A stretch of 8,376 bases of DNA from Neptuniibacter sp. (GTDB taxonomy: Bacteria > Pseudomonadota > Gammaproteobacteria > Pseudomonadales > Balneatricaceae). The notes under the pieces are model-generated. The model was not told the origin of the DNA and ran no database searches. It saw only the letters and a list, made by a program, of their open reading frames with translations. This document shows, piece after piece, positions 1 to 5,590 of the stretch (its first letter is position 1; every line of letters begins with the position of its first letter). The DNA is taken from positions 1 through 8,376 of the forward strand of contig JASBRM010000045.1 of the NCBI GenBank assembly GCA_030149405.1. Direction: 5' to 3'. A program made the translations under genes and the position numbers.

Positions 1-342
1 TTATTTTTTATGGCAGCTCCAGGGTTCATGGGTGTGGTTATCATGTACATTTTTATCCACAAACCGGTAATAGCCTTCCTTAAAGTTTGACCACCAATCA
101 TGACAGATTTCTATTCCATACTTCGTGATCACCTCTTCCAAACTATCGATGCAAAGGCGTGTAGCGTCATACTCCAGAATGAATACCTTTTGCTCCGGAT
201 CAAAACTCACCTCATCAATGCCGTAGAGCTGATCGATCTCCTCAACCGCTGCACAGACCTGCTCATCCGAGGCTTTCTGGACCTTCAAATATCTCTCTAC
301 AAGATTAGTTTCCGATACTCCTAAACGATGCTCTTTTTTCAT
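1..342 (-). CDS. Small HMA-like (ferredoxin-fold) protein of the copper operon, no CxxC
   Basis: This 113-residue protein has no name that I recognise. Residues about 14-80 alternate strand and helix (LVERYLKV, a helix to about residue 40, then VSFDPEQKVFILEY, a helix, and YGIEI). This is the beta-alpha-beta-beta-alpha-beta pattern of heavy-metal-associated (HMA) domains. The CxxC copper-binding loop expected after the first strand is replaced by KASDEQV, so it cannot bind Cu(I) the usual way. A His/Cys-rich tail (HDNHTHEPWSCHKK) could bind metal instead. It is the last gene visible in the copper operon. Its ATG overlaps the TGA of the methyltransferase gene by 4 nt (ATGA), with a GGGGGA ribosome-binding site 8 nt upstream. 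Its TAA stop is exactly at the window edge, so the gene is complete. A role in copper binding or delivery is inferred from context; the fold is judged by eye. Confidence 0.75.
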   Translation of the reverse strand: MKKEHRLGVSETNLVERYLKVQKASDEQVCAAVEEIDQLYGIDEVSFDPEQKVFILEYDATRLCIDSLEEVITKYGIEICHDWWSNFKEGYYRFVDKNVHDNHTHEPWSCHKK

Positions 343-974
343 GATGCAATTCCCCCAATTTGCGGAATAAACCTCGGCGTAGTCTCTTTGTATACTTCAT
401 ATTCGCCACCAAATTCCGCTAAAGCGATACCTTCCTCATACTTTGCTAACCGCACATAGACAAAGACCAAGATAGGGAACATCACTAAGGTTGGAATCGT
501 TGGCCATTGCAGTAAGAAGCCAAACATGATCAGTACAAATGCCAAATATTGTGGATGTCTACACCGCGCATACCATCCATCTTTCGCTAAACGGTGCTGC
601 TTCTGTGCTTGATACAATACATTCCAAGCCGCAGCTAAAATAAAGAAGCCAATGACAATCAGTGCATTGCTCGCCAAATGAAGTGGGTCGAAATGGGGGT
701 CACCTTCGAATCCCAGTAACGTATGCAGAAGATGCCCATTTTCATGGGCATAGAAATCGATTTGTGGATAGATTTCACTCAGCCATCCCGAAAGGAAATA
801 GATCGTTAAGGGGAATCCATACATCTCTGTAAAGAGCGCAATGATGAAAGCTGAAAATGCTCCCAGACTGCGCCAATCCATTTTGCTTTTAGGTTTAATA
901 AAACTAAATGCGAAAAAGATAAAAACAGCAGAGTTGATAACAACCAAAGACCACAACCCATAATCATTGCTCAT
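339..974 (-). CDS. Isoprenylcysteine carboxyl methyltransferase-like membrane protein
   Basis: This is a 211-residue inner-membrane protein with about five hydrophobic segments. The first lies at residues about 7-26. The C-terminal half carries the signature of the ICMT/PEMT family of S-adenosylmethionine-dependent membrane methyltransferases: RCRHPQYLAF near residue 137, then YEEGIALAEFGGEYEVYKETTPRFIP near the end, matching the family's RHPxY and EE...FGxxYxxY motifs. The substrate is unknown. Prenylated CaaX proteins are not expected in bacteria, so the family name does not give the function. Genes of this family recur in copper and other metal operons beside DUF2933 proteins, which is established context rather than proof of role. 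The ATG overlaps the end of the DUF2933 gene by 11 nt, with AGGAG 8 nt upstream. The stop overlaps the next start as ATGA, so translation is probably coupled on both sides. Confidence 0.85.
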   Translation of the reverse strand: MSNDYGLWSLVVINSAVFIFFAFSFIKPKSKMDWRSLGAFSAFIIALFTEMYGFPLTIYFLSGWLSEIYPQIDFYAHENGHLLHTLLGFEGDPHFDPLHLASNALIVIGFFILAAAWNVLYQAQKQHRLAKDGWYARCRHPQYLAFVLIMFGFLLQWPTIPTLVMFPILVFVYVRLAKYEEGIALAEFGGEYEVYKETTPRFIPQIGGIAS

Positions 975-1320
975 GTTTGTGCTCCTTTTGATTAACTTCT
1001 TCTCTCGCCGCTTTTAAACCCTCAATGTAACCTTCCCGGTAAGCATCGTTTTGCTCACTCTGTTCGACAACGTTCTCATGCCTATATTCTGGAGAAGAGC
1101 TAGACTCTTCCTCCTGCTTAGCGTCGTGCTTATGCCCCCCGTGATTATGATTGCCATGCATAAACAAGTGCATCAATGGACACATCAGTAAAAACAGATA
1201 GGGTAGAAAAGGGAAAACATGCTCTGCGTGCTCAACTAACAGAAAATAACCTGCAACGGCAATCATCAGTAATGCCGCGAATCCGCTTTTAGAACACCAG
1301 AATGAAGACTTCTTACTCAT
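964..1320 (-). CDS. DUF2933 family His-rich membrane protein
   Basis: This 118-residue protein matches the DUF2933 pattern. A hydrophobic segment (residues about 12-30, GFAALLMIAVAGYFLL) and a second one (about 37-55, FPFLPYLFLLMCPLMHLFMH) are followed directly by a His-rich stretch (HGNHNHGGHKHD, about 56-67). The polar tail is rich in Glu, Ser and Lys and ends KEHKHEQ. The PLMHLFMHGNHNH segment, with Met and His at the membrane surface, could bind copper; this is inference, since the family has no defined biochemical role that I know of. I chose the ATG at 1320 over an in-frame TTG at 1338 because a GGAGGAG ribosome-binding site lies about 7 nt before the ATG. The ATG overlaps the stop of the cupredoxin gene by 8 nt (ATGAGTAA), so the two are probably translationally coupled. 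Confidence 0.85.
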   Translation of the reverse strand: MSKKSSFWCSKSGFAALLMIAVAGYFLLVEHAEHVFPFLPYLFLLMCPLMHLFMHGNHNHGGHKHDAKQEEESSSSPEYRHENVVEQSEQNDAYREGYIEGLKAAREEVNQKEHKHEQ

Positions 1321-1681
1321 CGCTCTGCTCCTCCACAATCAATTCACCCTTGTACATCTGCATCTGACATGAAAATGGATATTTACCGGGTGCTAAAGAG
1401 TCAAACTTTATCTCTCGTGCCTTGTTTAAGGGCAGCTCTTCGCTCAGCCCTAAGTCATCAAACTTTACAATGGCCGAACAAGGCGAGCCGTCTTTACGAA
1501 CAAAGCTGAGGATAATGGGTTCGCCTGCCTGCACACGAACCTGTGCTGGGCTGTAAACCCCGTTCTCAACGGTTATGGGGACGGTGCCTTTGGTTACTGC
1601 TGTAGTACCTGGTTTATAAAGCCAAAACCACCAGATGATTAAGCCAATTAAGACAAAACCTAATAAATTAATTATCAACAT
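1313..1681 (-). CDS. Membrane-anchored cupredoxin-domain protein
   Basis: This 122-residue protein has one N-terminal transmembrane helix (residues about 3-22) followed by a single cupredoxin domain facing the periplasm. The domain starts at VPITVENGVYSPAQVRVQAGEP, the usual opening strand pair. Likely copper ligands are the Cys in GSPCSAIV (about residue 68) and the Cys and Met residues of the C-terminal loop PFSCQMQMYKGELIV, in the place where type I copper sites keep Cys-(x)n-Met. The His usual in blue copper proteins is not seen in the SPCSAIV segment. This resembles the small cupredoxins that accompany CopA-type ATPases, which probably pass or sequester copper at the outer face of the membrane. 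The ATG at 1681 has GGAGG 8 nt upstream and lies 17 nt after the copA stop. Domain identity is well supported; the ligand assignment is by eye. Confidence 0.87.
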   Translation of the reverse strand: MLIINLLGFVLIGLIIWWFWLYKPGTTAVTKGTVPITVENGVYSPAQVRVQAGEPIILSFVRKDGSPCSAIVKFDDLGLSEELPLNKAREIKFDSLAPGKYPFSCQMQMYKGELIVEEQSDE

Positions 1682-1698
1682 GATGCTAGCCTCCCTGA

Positions 1699-3945
1699 TT
1701 AATGCTCTGATGCTTTAAACAAACGTAAACGGTTGGCATTACTGACCACAGTGAGCGAAGAGAAAGCCATAGCTGCCCCGGCAATGACCGGGCTAAGCAG
1801 TAGCCCAAAGAACGGATACAGAACCCCTGCTGCAAATGGGATACCCGCAACGTTGTAAATAAACGCACCAAACAAATTCTGCTTAATATTGCGTAATGTC
1901 GCTTTACTGATAGCTATGGCATCAGCCAACCCATGCAATGAGCCACGCATCAGGGTTATGTCAGCACTTTCAATCGCCACATCAGTGCCTGTACCAATGG
2001 CAAACCCGACATTGGCCTGAGCCAAGGCAGGCGCATCATTGATACCGTCTCCAGTCATACCTACGATCTCACCTTGGGCCTGAAGCTCTTCAACTTTGTT
2101 TGATTTATCTTCAGGCAAGACTTCTGCAACAAACTCTGTAATACCTACTTTTTCTGCAACTGCCTTAGCTGTTGCTCGGTTATCACCGGTAAGCATGACG
2201 ACACGTATGCCATTTGCTTGTAGCCGTTTGACTGCCTCTACTGAGTCTTTTTTGATCGGATCAGAAACTGCAATAATTGCAGCAAGCTGTCCATTGATAG
2301 CCAAGTACATAGGGGTCTGTGCTTCTGATGCCATACGCTGCGCATCAGCGATGTGATGGTTGATAGAAATTGACCGTTCTTCCATCAACTTTTCATTACC
2401 AAATAACAGGGTGCTTCCATCCACTTCACCTTCCACGCCATGTCCAGCAATAGCGTTAAAGTTTGTCACTTTAGAAAGGGTAAAACCTTGGACTTTGGCT
2501 GACTCCACTATAGAAAGCGCTAAGGGATGTTCTGAACCGGACTCTAAACTTGCCGCTAAGCGAAGAATGTCTTCCTCTTTATGATCGCCGGTCAACTGGA
2601 TCTCAGTAACCTGAGGGCTACCTTCAGTTATGGTGCCGGTTTTATCCAGAATCATGGCGCTGATTTTAGAGGCCGTCTGTAAGGCCTCGCCGTTGCGGAT
2701 CAACACGCCTGCTTCAGCCGCTTTACCCACACCCACCATTACCGACATGGGTGTTGCCAATCCCAACGCACAGGGACATGCAATAATCAGAACTGTAGTT
2801 GCTGACACAATAGCGAAGGCCACGGCGGGAGCAGGACCAAAATTTAACCAGGCTAATGCACTGAGAATAGCTATGATCATCACAACTGGAACAAAATAGC
2901 CCGATATGACATCAGCTAAACGACCGATGGATGGCTTAGAATTTTGCGCCCGTTTAACCATCTCAATAATTTGTGCCAGTGCAGTATCTTTACCTACACG
3001 TGTTGCTTTGAATATCACCGTTCCAGATTTATTGAGGGTACCTGCAACAACTTCATCTCCGGCGGCTTTCTCTACAGGCATGGGCTCACCCGTCAACATG
3101 GATTCATCAACAGAGGTACTGCCCTCAATAACAATGCCATCAACAGGAATTTTTTCTCCAGGGCGGATTCTTAAGTGGTCATCCAGGGCAACATCCTCAA
3201 TGGGAATATCAATCTCTTCACCATCTCTAATGACTCGCGCATTCTTTGGCTGCAGGCCTATCAAGCGCTTGATCGCTTCTGAAGTCCTACCACGCGCCTT
3301 AATTTCAAGCGCTAAACCAAGATCGATTAAGCCAATAATCATCGCAGTCGCTTCGAAATAGACATGTCTTGCCATCAGAGGGACTGCATCCGGGGCAAAT
3401 ACAACCACCATGGAATAGATCCAAGCGGTACCAGTACCTAATGCGATGAGGGTATCCATATTGGCACTGTGATTTTGAAAAGACTTCCAGGCACCTATAT
3501 AAAAATGGCGTCCTGAAAAATACATAATTCCTAATGTGAGAAGGCCAACTATGGCCCAGGCAATACGTTCCATATTGGTGGATACAGTCATCTCACCGAT
3601 AAACAACCCGTAGATCATTAAGGGAACGCCTAAAGAGAGGGCAATCGTCATCTCTCTCATCAAACGGTGATAGTAAACTGCTTCAGACTTTTCTTTCTCA
3701 TTCAGTAAATCTTGATCGGTTTCATCAACGAAACTGGCTTGATAACCCACACTTTCAACAGCACGGATCAAATCATGATCAACCACATCACCCGTCACAA
3801 GCACCGTTCGTTGAGCAAAGTTCATCGATGCTTTCTGTACGCCAGTTACTTCTAACAACGCACCTTCTATCTTTCCTACACAGCTAGCGCAACCGGCACC
3901 ATCTATTAGCAGGGTTTTCTCTATATTTGGGCTGTTGGAACTCAT
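1699..3945 (-). CDS. copA: Cu(I)-exporting P1B-type ATPase
   Basis: This 748-residue inner-membrane pump uses ATP to export Cu(I) from the cytoplasm. It has one N-terminal heavy-metal-associated domain with GAGCASC (Cys19 and Cys22), followed by the eight-helix P1B membrane layout. The metal-binding CPC motif is at 390-392 ([12 protein letters not shown]). The phosphorylated Asp is D434 in DKTGT, followed by the SEHP nucleotide-binding motif, MLTGDN, and GDGINDAP near 632-639. Helix 7 has YN (FIYNVAGIP) and helix 8 has M..SS ([16 protein letters not shown]). CPC with YN and MxxSS defines the Cu(I)/Ag(I) subgroup P1B-1, so zinc or cadmium transport is unlikely. An in-frame GTG lies at 3954, but the ATG at 3945 is preferred because AGGTGA is 5 nt before it. 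It is the first gene of the copper operon, behind a CueR-type promoter. All catalytic motifs are intact. Confidence 0.96.
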   Translation of the reverse strand: MSSNSPNIEKTLLIDGAGCASCVGKIEGALLEVTGVQKASMNFAQRTVLVTGDVVDHDLIRAVESVGYQASFVDETDQDLLNEKEKSEAVYYHRLMREMTIALSLGVPLMIYGLFIGEMTVSTNMERIAWAIVGLLTLGIMYFSGRHFYIGAWKSFQNHSANMDTLIALGTGTAWIYSMVVVFAPDAVPLMARHVYFEATAMIIGLIDLGLALEIKARGRTSEAIKRLIGLQPKNARVIRDGEEIDIPIEDVALDDHLRIRPGEKIPVDGIVIEGSTSVDESMLTGEPMPVEKAAGDEVVAGTLNKSGTVIFKATRVGKDTALAQIIEMVKRAQNSKPSIGRLADVISGYFVPVVMIIAILSALAWLNFGPAPAVAFAIVSATTVLIIACPCALGLATPMSVMVGVGKAAEAGVLIRNGEALQTASKISAMILDKTGTITEGSPQVTEIQLTGDHKEEDILRLAASLESGSEHPLALSIVESAKVQGFTLSKVTNFNAIAGHGVEGEVDGSTLLFGNEKLMEERSISINHHIADAQRMASEAQTPMYLAINGQLAAIIAVSDPIKKDSVEAVKRLQANGIRVVMLTGDNRATAKAVAEKVGITEFVAEVLPEDKSNKVEELQAQGEIVGMTGDGINDAPALAQANVGFAIGTGTDVAIESADITLMRGSLHGLADAIAISKATLRNIKQNLFGAFIYNVAGIPFAAGVLYPFFGLLLSPVIAGAAMAFSSLTVVSNANRLRLFKASEH

Positions 3946-4014
3946 CCTGATCACCTATAAGGCACTGTAAATCGCTCAATAGAAATTTAAAAAGAGCATT
4001 TCTGTGATCAGGAT
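3944..4014. repeat. 11-bp inverted repeat joining the copA start region and the -10 region
   Basis: The arms are ATCCTGATCAC at 3944-3954 and its exact complement GTGATCAGGAT at 4004-4014, separated by 49 bp. The left arm covers the end of the copA start codon and part of its ribosome-binding site. The right arm overlaps the -10 hexamer and stops one base before the predicted transcription start. RNA from this promoter would therefore lack the upstream arm, while RNA entering from farther upstream would carry both arms. Function is inferred. Confidence 0.55.
3951..3956 (-). promoter_or_regulatory. Ribosome-binding site of copA (decides the start)
   Basis: The minus strand reads AGGTGA followed by TCAGG and then ATG. 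It fixes the copA start at 3945 rather than at the GTG (3954), which lies inside the ribosome-binding site itself. The same bases form part of an 11-bp inverted repeat with 4004-4014. Confidence 0.8.
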
Positions 4015-4040
4015 AGACCTTCCTGTTGATGTAAGGTCAA
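4010..4040 (-). promoter_or_regulatory. CueR/MerR-type promoter and operator of the copper operon
   Basis: On the minus strand the -35 hexamer TTGACC (4040-4035) and the -10 hexamer TATCCT (4015-4010) are 19 bp apart. This overlong spacer is the hallmark of promoters activated by MerR-family regulators. Inside it lies the dyad GACCTT...AAGGTC, with arms at 4016-4021 and 4033-4038, which matches the CueR operators of copA genes. A copper-bound CueR-like activator would untwist this DNA and switch on the operon. No cueR gene is in the window, so the regulator must be encoded elsewhere. Transcription is predicted to start near A4003, giving a leader of about 58 nt. Confidence 0.88.
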
Positions 4041-4423
4041 GGGTTAAGCCAAGAGGTTTTATAGACAAATATAAATATCCCTACCCAGATGCTGGCAGGA
4101 TACCGGGCATTGATAAATTAGACTCGAAGTCTGGAAGGGGGAAAAACCTGTCAAACGACAATATTATGGTTAAATAATTCTTGAACGATTAGTCCATAAA
4201 ATGACTATGCCAGCGTAGTCATAAACGTTTCGAATATCCGGTGCCTGCATAATCGCCAGACACCTAACAAGCTGCCTACCTGGGCTGTTTTCTTATACCT
4301 AATCTAACCGGAAATTAGTTGTTTACCAAAACCATTCAGCTGGTCTGGCCCACTACAGAATCTAAACCAGTGACCATTTAGTCAAAGAATTGCTAATTGT
4401 AGGCTGGGACGTATCGAATAGAC
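4041..4423. other. Gene-free stretch between the tus-like gene and the copper promoter
   Basis: No open frame of useful length, no RNA gene and no recognisable transposon end is visible here. It holds several imperfect hairpins: AGACT/AGTCT arms around a 3-nt loop (4120-4132), a strong stem at 4201-4222, and an 8-bp stem with one mismatch (arms 4240-4247 and 4257-4264). I see no TnsB-like repeat that would mark a Tn7 left end. It may be decayed sequence left from an earlier rearrangement; I cannot assign an origin. Confidence 0.5.
4201..4222 (-). terminator. Possible terminator of the tus-like gene
   Basis: A 9-bp stem (one T-G wobble) with a 4-nt loop has arms 4201-4209 and 4214-4222. On the minus strand it is followed by TTTATGG, only a short and interrupted T run. 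It lies about 200 nt after the tus-like stop codon, on the path towards copA. The stem is plain to see; its role as a terminator is weakly supported. Confidence 0.35.
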
Positions 4424-5356
4424 TTACTTTTCATCAACCCAGTAAAGACCTAGTCGTGGCTCAATCGGTACAAGAGAGGATCTTTTAGTACGTATATCCT
4501 TATTATCTAACACACTGAATTTTTTGGGAGGAATAACGGCGGGGCCTGATTCTGACTTAACTACAAACATAGGTATTGAGCTATTCTTCAATCCTCTCGC
4601 TCCCCAGATAGACGGATCTGTAGGGTTTTCTGGAATTGCTTTTAAACTGAGCTTCGGTGCCAATTCTCTTCTAAGCCTAAGCTCTCTATGCCCATTTGCT
4701 TCAATCTCAAACTTAATAGCTTTTTTGATTGCATCTGATTCTGAATCACTAAAGCTAGTATTCAATCTAGAGTAGTAGTTTTCAACATAGTTTACGGCTT
4801 TTTCTACAGTCAACTTTTTATACGAAACTGCCTTACCGGTCCAAGAAAAGACCAGCCTTTTAACACCGAAATCAAAATAATGAATTTTCCTATACACTTG
4901 CAGCATCACTTGATCAGGCAAAAATCTATTTGTGAATTTATTTCTACCTGCAGGAGAGTAAACACCGATTGTTTCCTGTAGAGCTAATTTCGTCTCATTT
5001 ATGTCGTCTATCAGAGGCTTCAATTCACATAAAGAATCAACTATAGCGATACTTGGTAATTTGAATACATTGTTGGAATGTTGTGATTCTCGCTCTTTCG
5101 TAAACTTTGATAAGGCAACTTTCATTTGCATAACTGCATCATCGCCTATGTATGACTTGGTAGGGGCAAGCTCATTTGGTACAACCAGCTCTGAATCCGA
5201 ACCGGAATAATCGTAGTACGGCAGCTCATAAGCATAAGCCTCAACTACATATTTAGGCCAAATTTGATTGAAGTGGGATATCTTCCCCTCAATCTCGCGA
5301 TAAAGCCTCAGTACTTCTTGCTCCGAGGGAAACGCTTTACCTTTCTTGAAAGTCAT
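4424..5356 (-). CDS. Tus-like replication terminus site-binding protein
   Basis: This 310-residue cytoplasmic protein aligns by eye with E. coli Tus (309 residues) over most of its length. Matching blocks include FKLPSIAIV (Tus VRLPGVLCY), GRNKFTNRFLP (ARFEWVHRHLP), FSWTGKAV (FGWANKHI) and the C-terminal EPRLGLYWVD (IPRLHLYVAD). Tus binds Ter sites as a monomer and stops replication forks arriving from one side. Lys174 keeps the place of DNA-contacting Lys175. The lock residues differ: Asn143 replaces His144, Asn139 replaces Phe140, and Asp148-Gln149 replace Gly149-Leu150. Fork arrest, if any, may use another DNA target or mechanism. The ATG at 5356 is chosen over a GTG at 5377 because only the ATG has an AAGGA upstream (at a long 12-nt spacing) and it gives the usual Tus length. 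The gene is AT-rich compared with glmS and points away from it, inward from the presumed transposon end. Tus genes are usually near the chromosome terminus or on plasmids, so this place is unusual. Confidence 0.82.
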   Translation of the reverse strand: MTFKKGKAFPSEQEVLRLYREIEGKISHFNQIWPKYVVEAYAYELPYYDYSGSDSELVVPNELAPTKSYIGDDAVMQMKVALSKFTKERESQHSNNVFKLPSIAIVDSLCELKPLIDDINETKLALQETIGVYSPAGRNKFTNRFLPDQVMLQVYRKIHYFDFGVKRLVFSWTGKAVSYKKLTVEKAVNYVENYYSRLNTSFSDSESDAIKKAIKFEIEANGHRELRLRRELAPKLSLKAIPENPTDPSIWGARGLKNSSIPMFVVKSESGPAVIPPKKFSVLDNKDIRTKRSSLVPIEPRLGLYWVDEK

Positions 5357-5376
5357 TATTTGAAACTTTCCTTTCA

Positions 5377-5423
5377 CAAAGAATAAAGAATGTCTTAAAG
5401 AATTCGAAAGGCTTTATTCTTTG
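5377..5423. repeat. 12-bp perfect inverted repeat upstream of the tus-like gene
   Basis: The arms CAAAGAATAAAG (5377-5388) and CTTTATTCTTTG (5412-5423) are exact complements separated by 23 bp. The repeat lies between the likely promoter (5452-5480) and the start codon (5356). It could be an operator for a dimeric regulator or a stem in the mRNA leader. The minus-strand AATAAAGCCTT inside the right arm also resembles a decayed fourth copy of the 13-bp repeat found nearer glmS. Confidence 0.6.
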
Positions 5424-5451
5424 CGATCACGAGGGCGGTCTTTGTCATAGA

Positions 5452-5480
5452 AAATTACGACTTTATTATTTTCATACCAA
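5452..5480 (-). promoter_or_regulatory. Possible promoter of the tus-like gene
   Basis: The minus strand has TTGGTA (5480-5475), a 17-bp spacer and TAATTT (5457-5452). The -10 hexamer lies inside the third 13-bp repeat, so a protein bound there would block transcription. E. coli tus is autorepressed through TerB in a similar arrangement. The region is AT-rich, so a chance match is possible. Confidence 0.4.
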
Positions 5481-5517
5481 CCGTAAATTAAGACTTTTTT
5501 GTACAAAGTACGACTTT
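5452..5517 (-). repeat. Three direct copies of a 13-bp TnsB-box-like motif
   Basis: On the minus strand the motif is AAAGTC(G/T)TA(A/C)TTT, at 5517-5505, 5497-5485 and 5464-5452. The copies start 20 bp and 33 bp apart. The second copy shares AAAGTCTTAA with the Tn7 TnsB site (ACAATAAAGTCTTAAACT, from memory), and the third shares AATAAAGTC and TAA. Overlapping sites about 20 bp apart are typical of Tn7-family right ends. An alternative reading is Ter-like sites for the neighbouring Tus homologue, since GTCGTAATTT partly resembles the Ter core GTTGTAACTA. Confidence 0.75.
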
Positions 5518-5520
5518 TTT

Positions 5521-5549
5521 ATAACCAAATAGGGCGGGTATAACCCGCC
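5521..5549 (-). terminator. Hairpin terminator of glmU-glmS with a poor T tail
   Basis: The minus strand has GGCGGG (5549-5544), a short TTATA loop and CCCGCC (5538-5533), a perfect 6-bp GC stem (7 bp counting the T-A pair) starting 5 nt after the glmS stop. The tail CTATTTGGTTAT has few consecutive T residues. The predicted transposon terminus falls 2 bp beyond the stem, so insertion would have replaced the original T tail. Confidence 0.65.
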
Positions 5550-5590
5550 TCCTATTACTCAACCGTTACCGACTTAGCCAGGTTACGAGG
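5532..5590 (-). other. attTn7 target region (TnsD recognition in the glmS 3' end)
   Basis: In the Tn7 system TnsD binds the last roughly 35 bp of glmS and directs insertion about 25 bp downstream. Those bases encode [10 protein letters not shown] here, the same C-terminus as E. coli GlmS, so the recognition sequence is very likely kept. The bases 5532-5536 (GGGCG on the plus strand) would be the 5-bp target duplication if the terminus is at 5531. The matching copy at the left end is outside the window. Confidence 0.6.

Larger units (their letters stand above)
5440..5531 (-). mobile_element. Right end of a Tn7-like element at attTn7 (probably decayed)
   Basis: Three features coincide: TnsB-box-like repeats, a position just downstream of glmS, and the correct spacing. 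Counting back from the first repeat by the Tn7 offset (AAAGTC at position 15 of the end) puts the terminus at 5531, leaving 23 bp to the glmS stop codon, as expected for Tn7 insertion. The terminal bases read TAT where Tn7-family ends have TGT, which suggests the end is no longer active or that the true terminus is slightly different. The inner limit at 5440 is approximate. The left end and the tns genes are not in the window, so how much of the sequence to the left belongs to the element is not shown. Confidence 0.6.

Noticed and set aside
1852..1863. GTTGTAAATAAA resembles the E. coli Ter core (GTTGTAACTAAA)
   Set aside because: It encodes the conserved FIYNVAG segment of helix 7 in CopA, so protein constraint explains it, and the bases before it (CAAC) do not fit the Ter consensus.
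3952..3954. GTG as the copA start (751 residues)
   Set aside because: This codon lies inside the AGGTGA ribosome-binding site that serves the ATG at 3945.
4257..4330. ACCTAACAA looks like one half of an integron attC site
   Set aside because: No matching GTTRRRY partner or fold-back stem of the right size is found within reach, and there is no cassette or integrase context.
4041..4423. Left end of a short Tn7-like element carrying only the tus-like gene
   Set aside because: No inward-facing AAAGTC-type boxes and no TGT terminus with a GGGCG flank are visible, so the left end is probably beyond the window.
5075..5090. GGAATGTTGTGATTCT, a partial Ter match on the plus strand
   Set aside because: It lies inside the tus-like coding sequence, differs from the consensus at the conserved TAA, and matches of this quality are expected by chance.
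4424..5356. TnsA or another transposition protein, given the place beside the right end
   Set aside because: The sequence does not show the TnsA endonuclease pattern, whereas several blocks including the C-terminus line up with Tus.
5375..5377. GTG as the start of the tus-like gene (7 extra residues)
   Set aside because: There is no ribosome-binding site before it, it falls in one arm of the inverted repeat, and the ATG at 5356 gives the usual Tus length.
5432..5450. GGGCGG...TAG on the plus strand resembles the Tn7 terminal sequence GGGCGGACAAAATAG
   Set aside because: The bases between the two blocks do not match, there is no TGT terminus, and the direction would place an end inside the repeat array.
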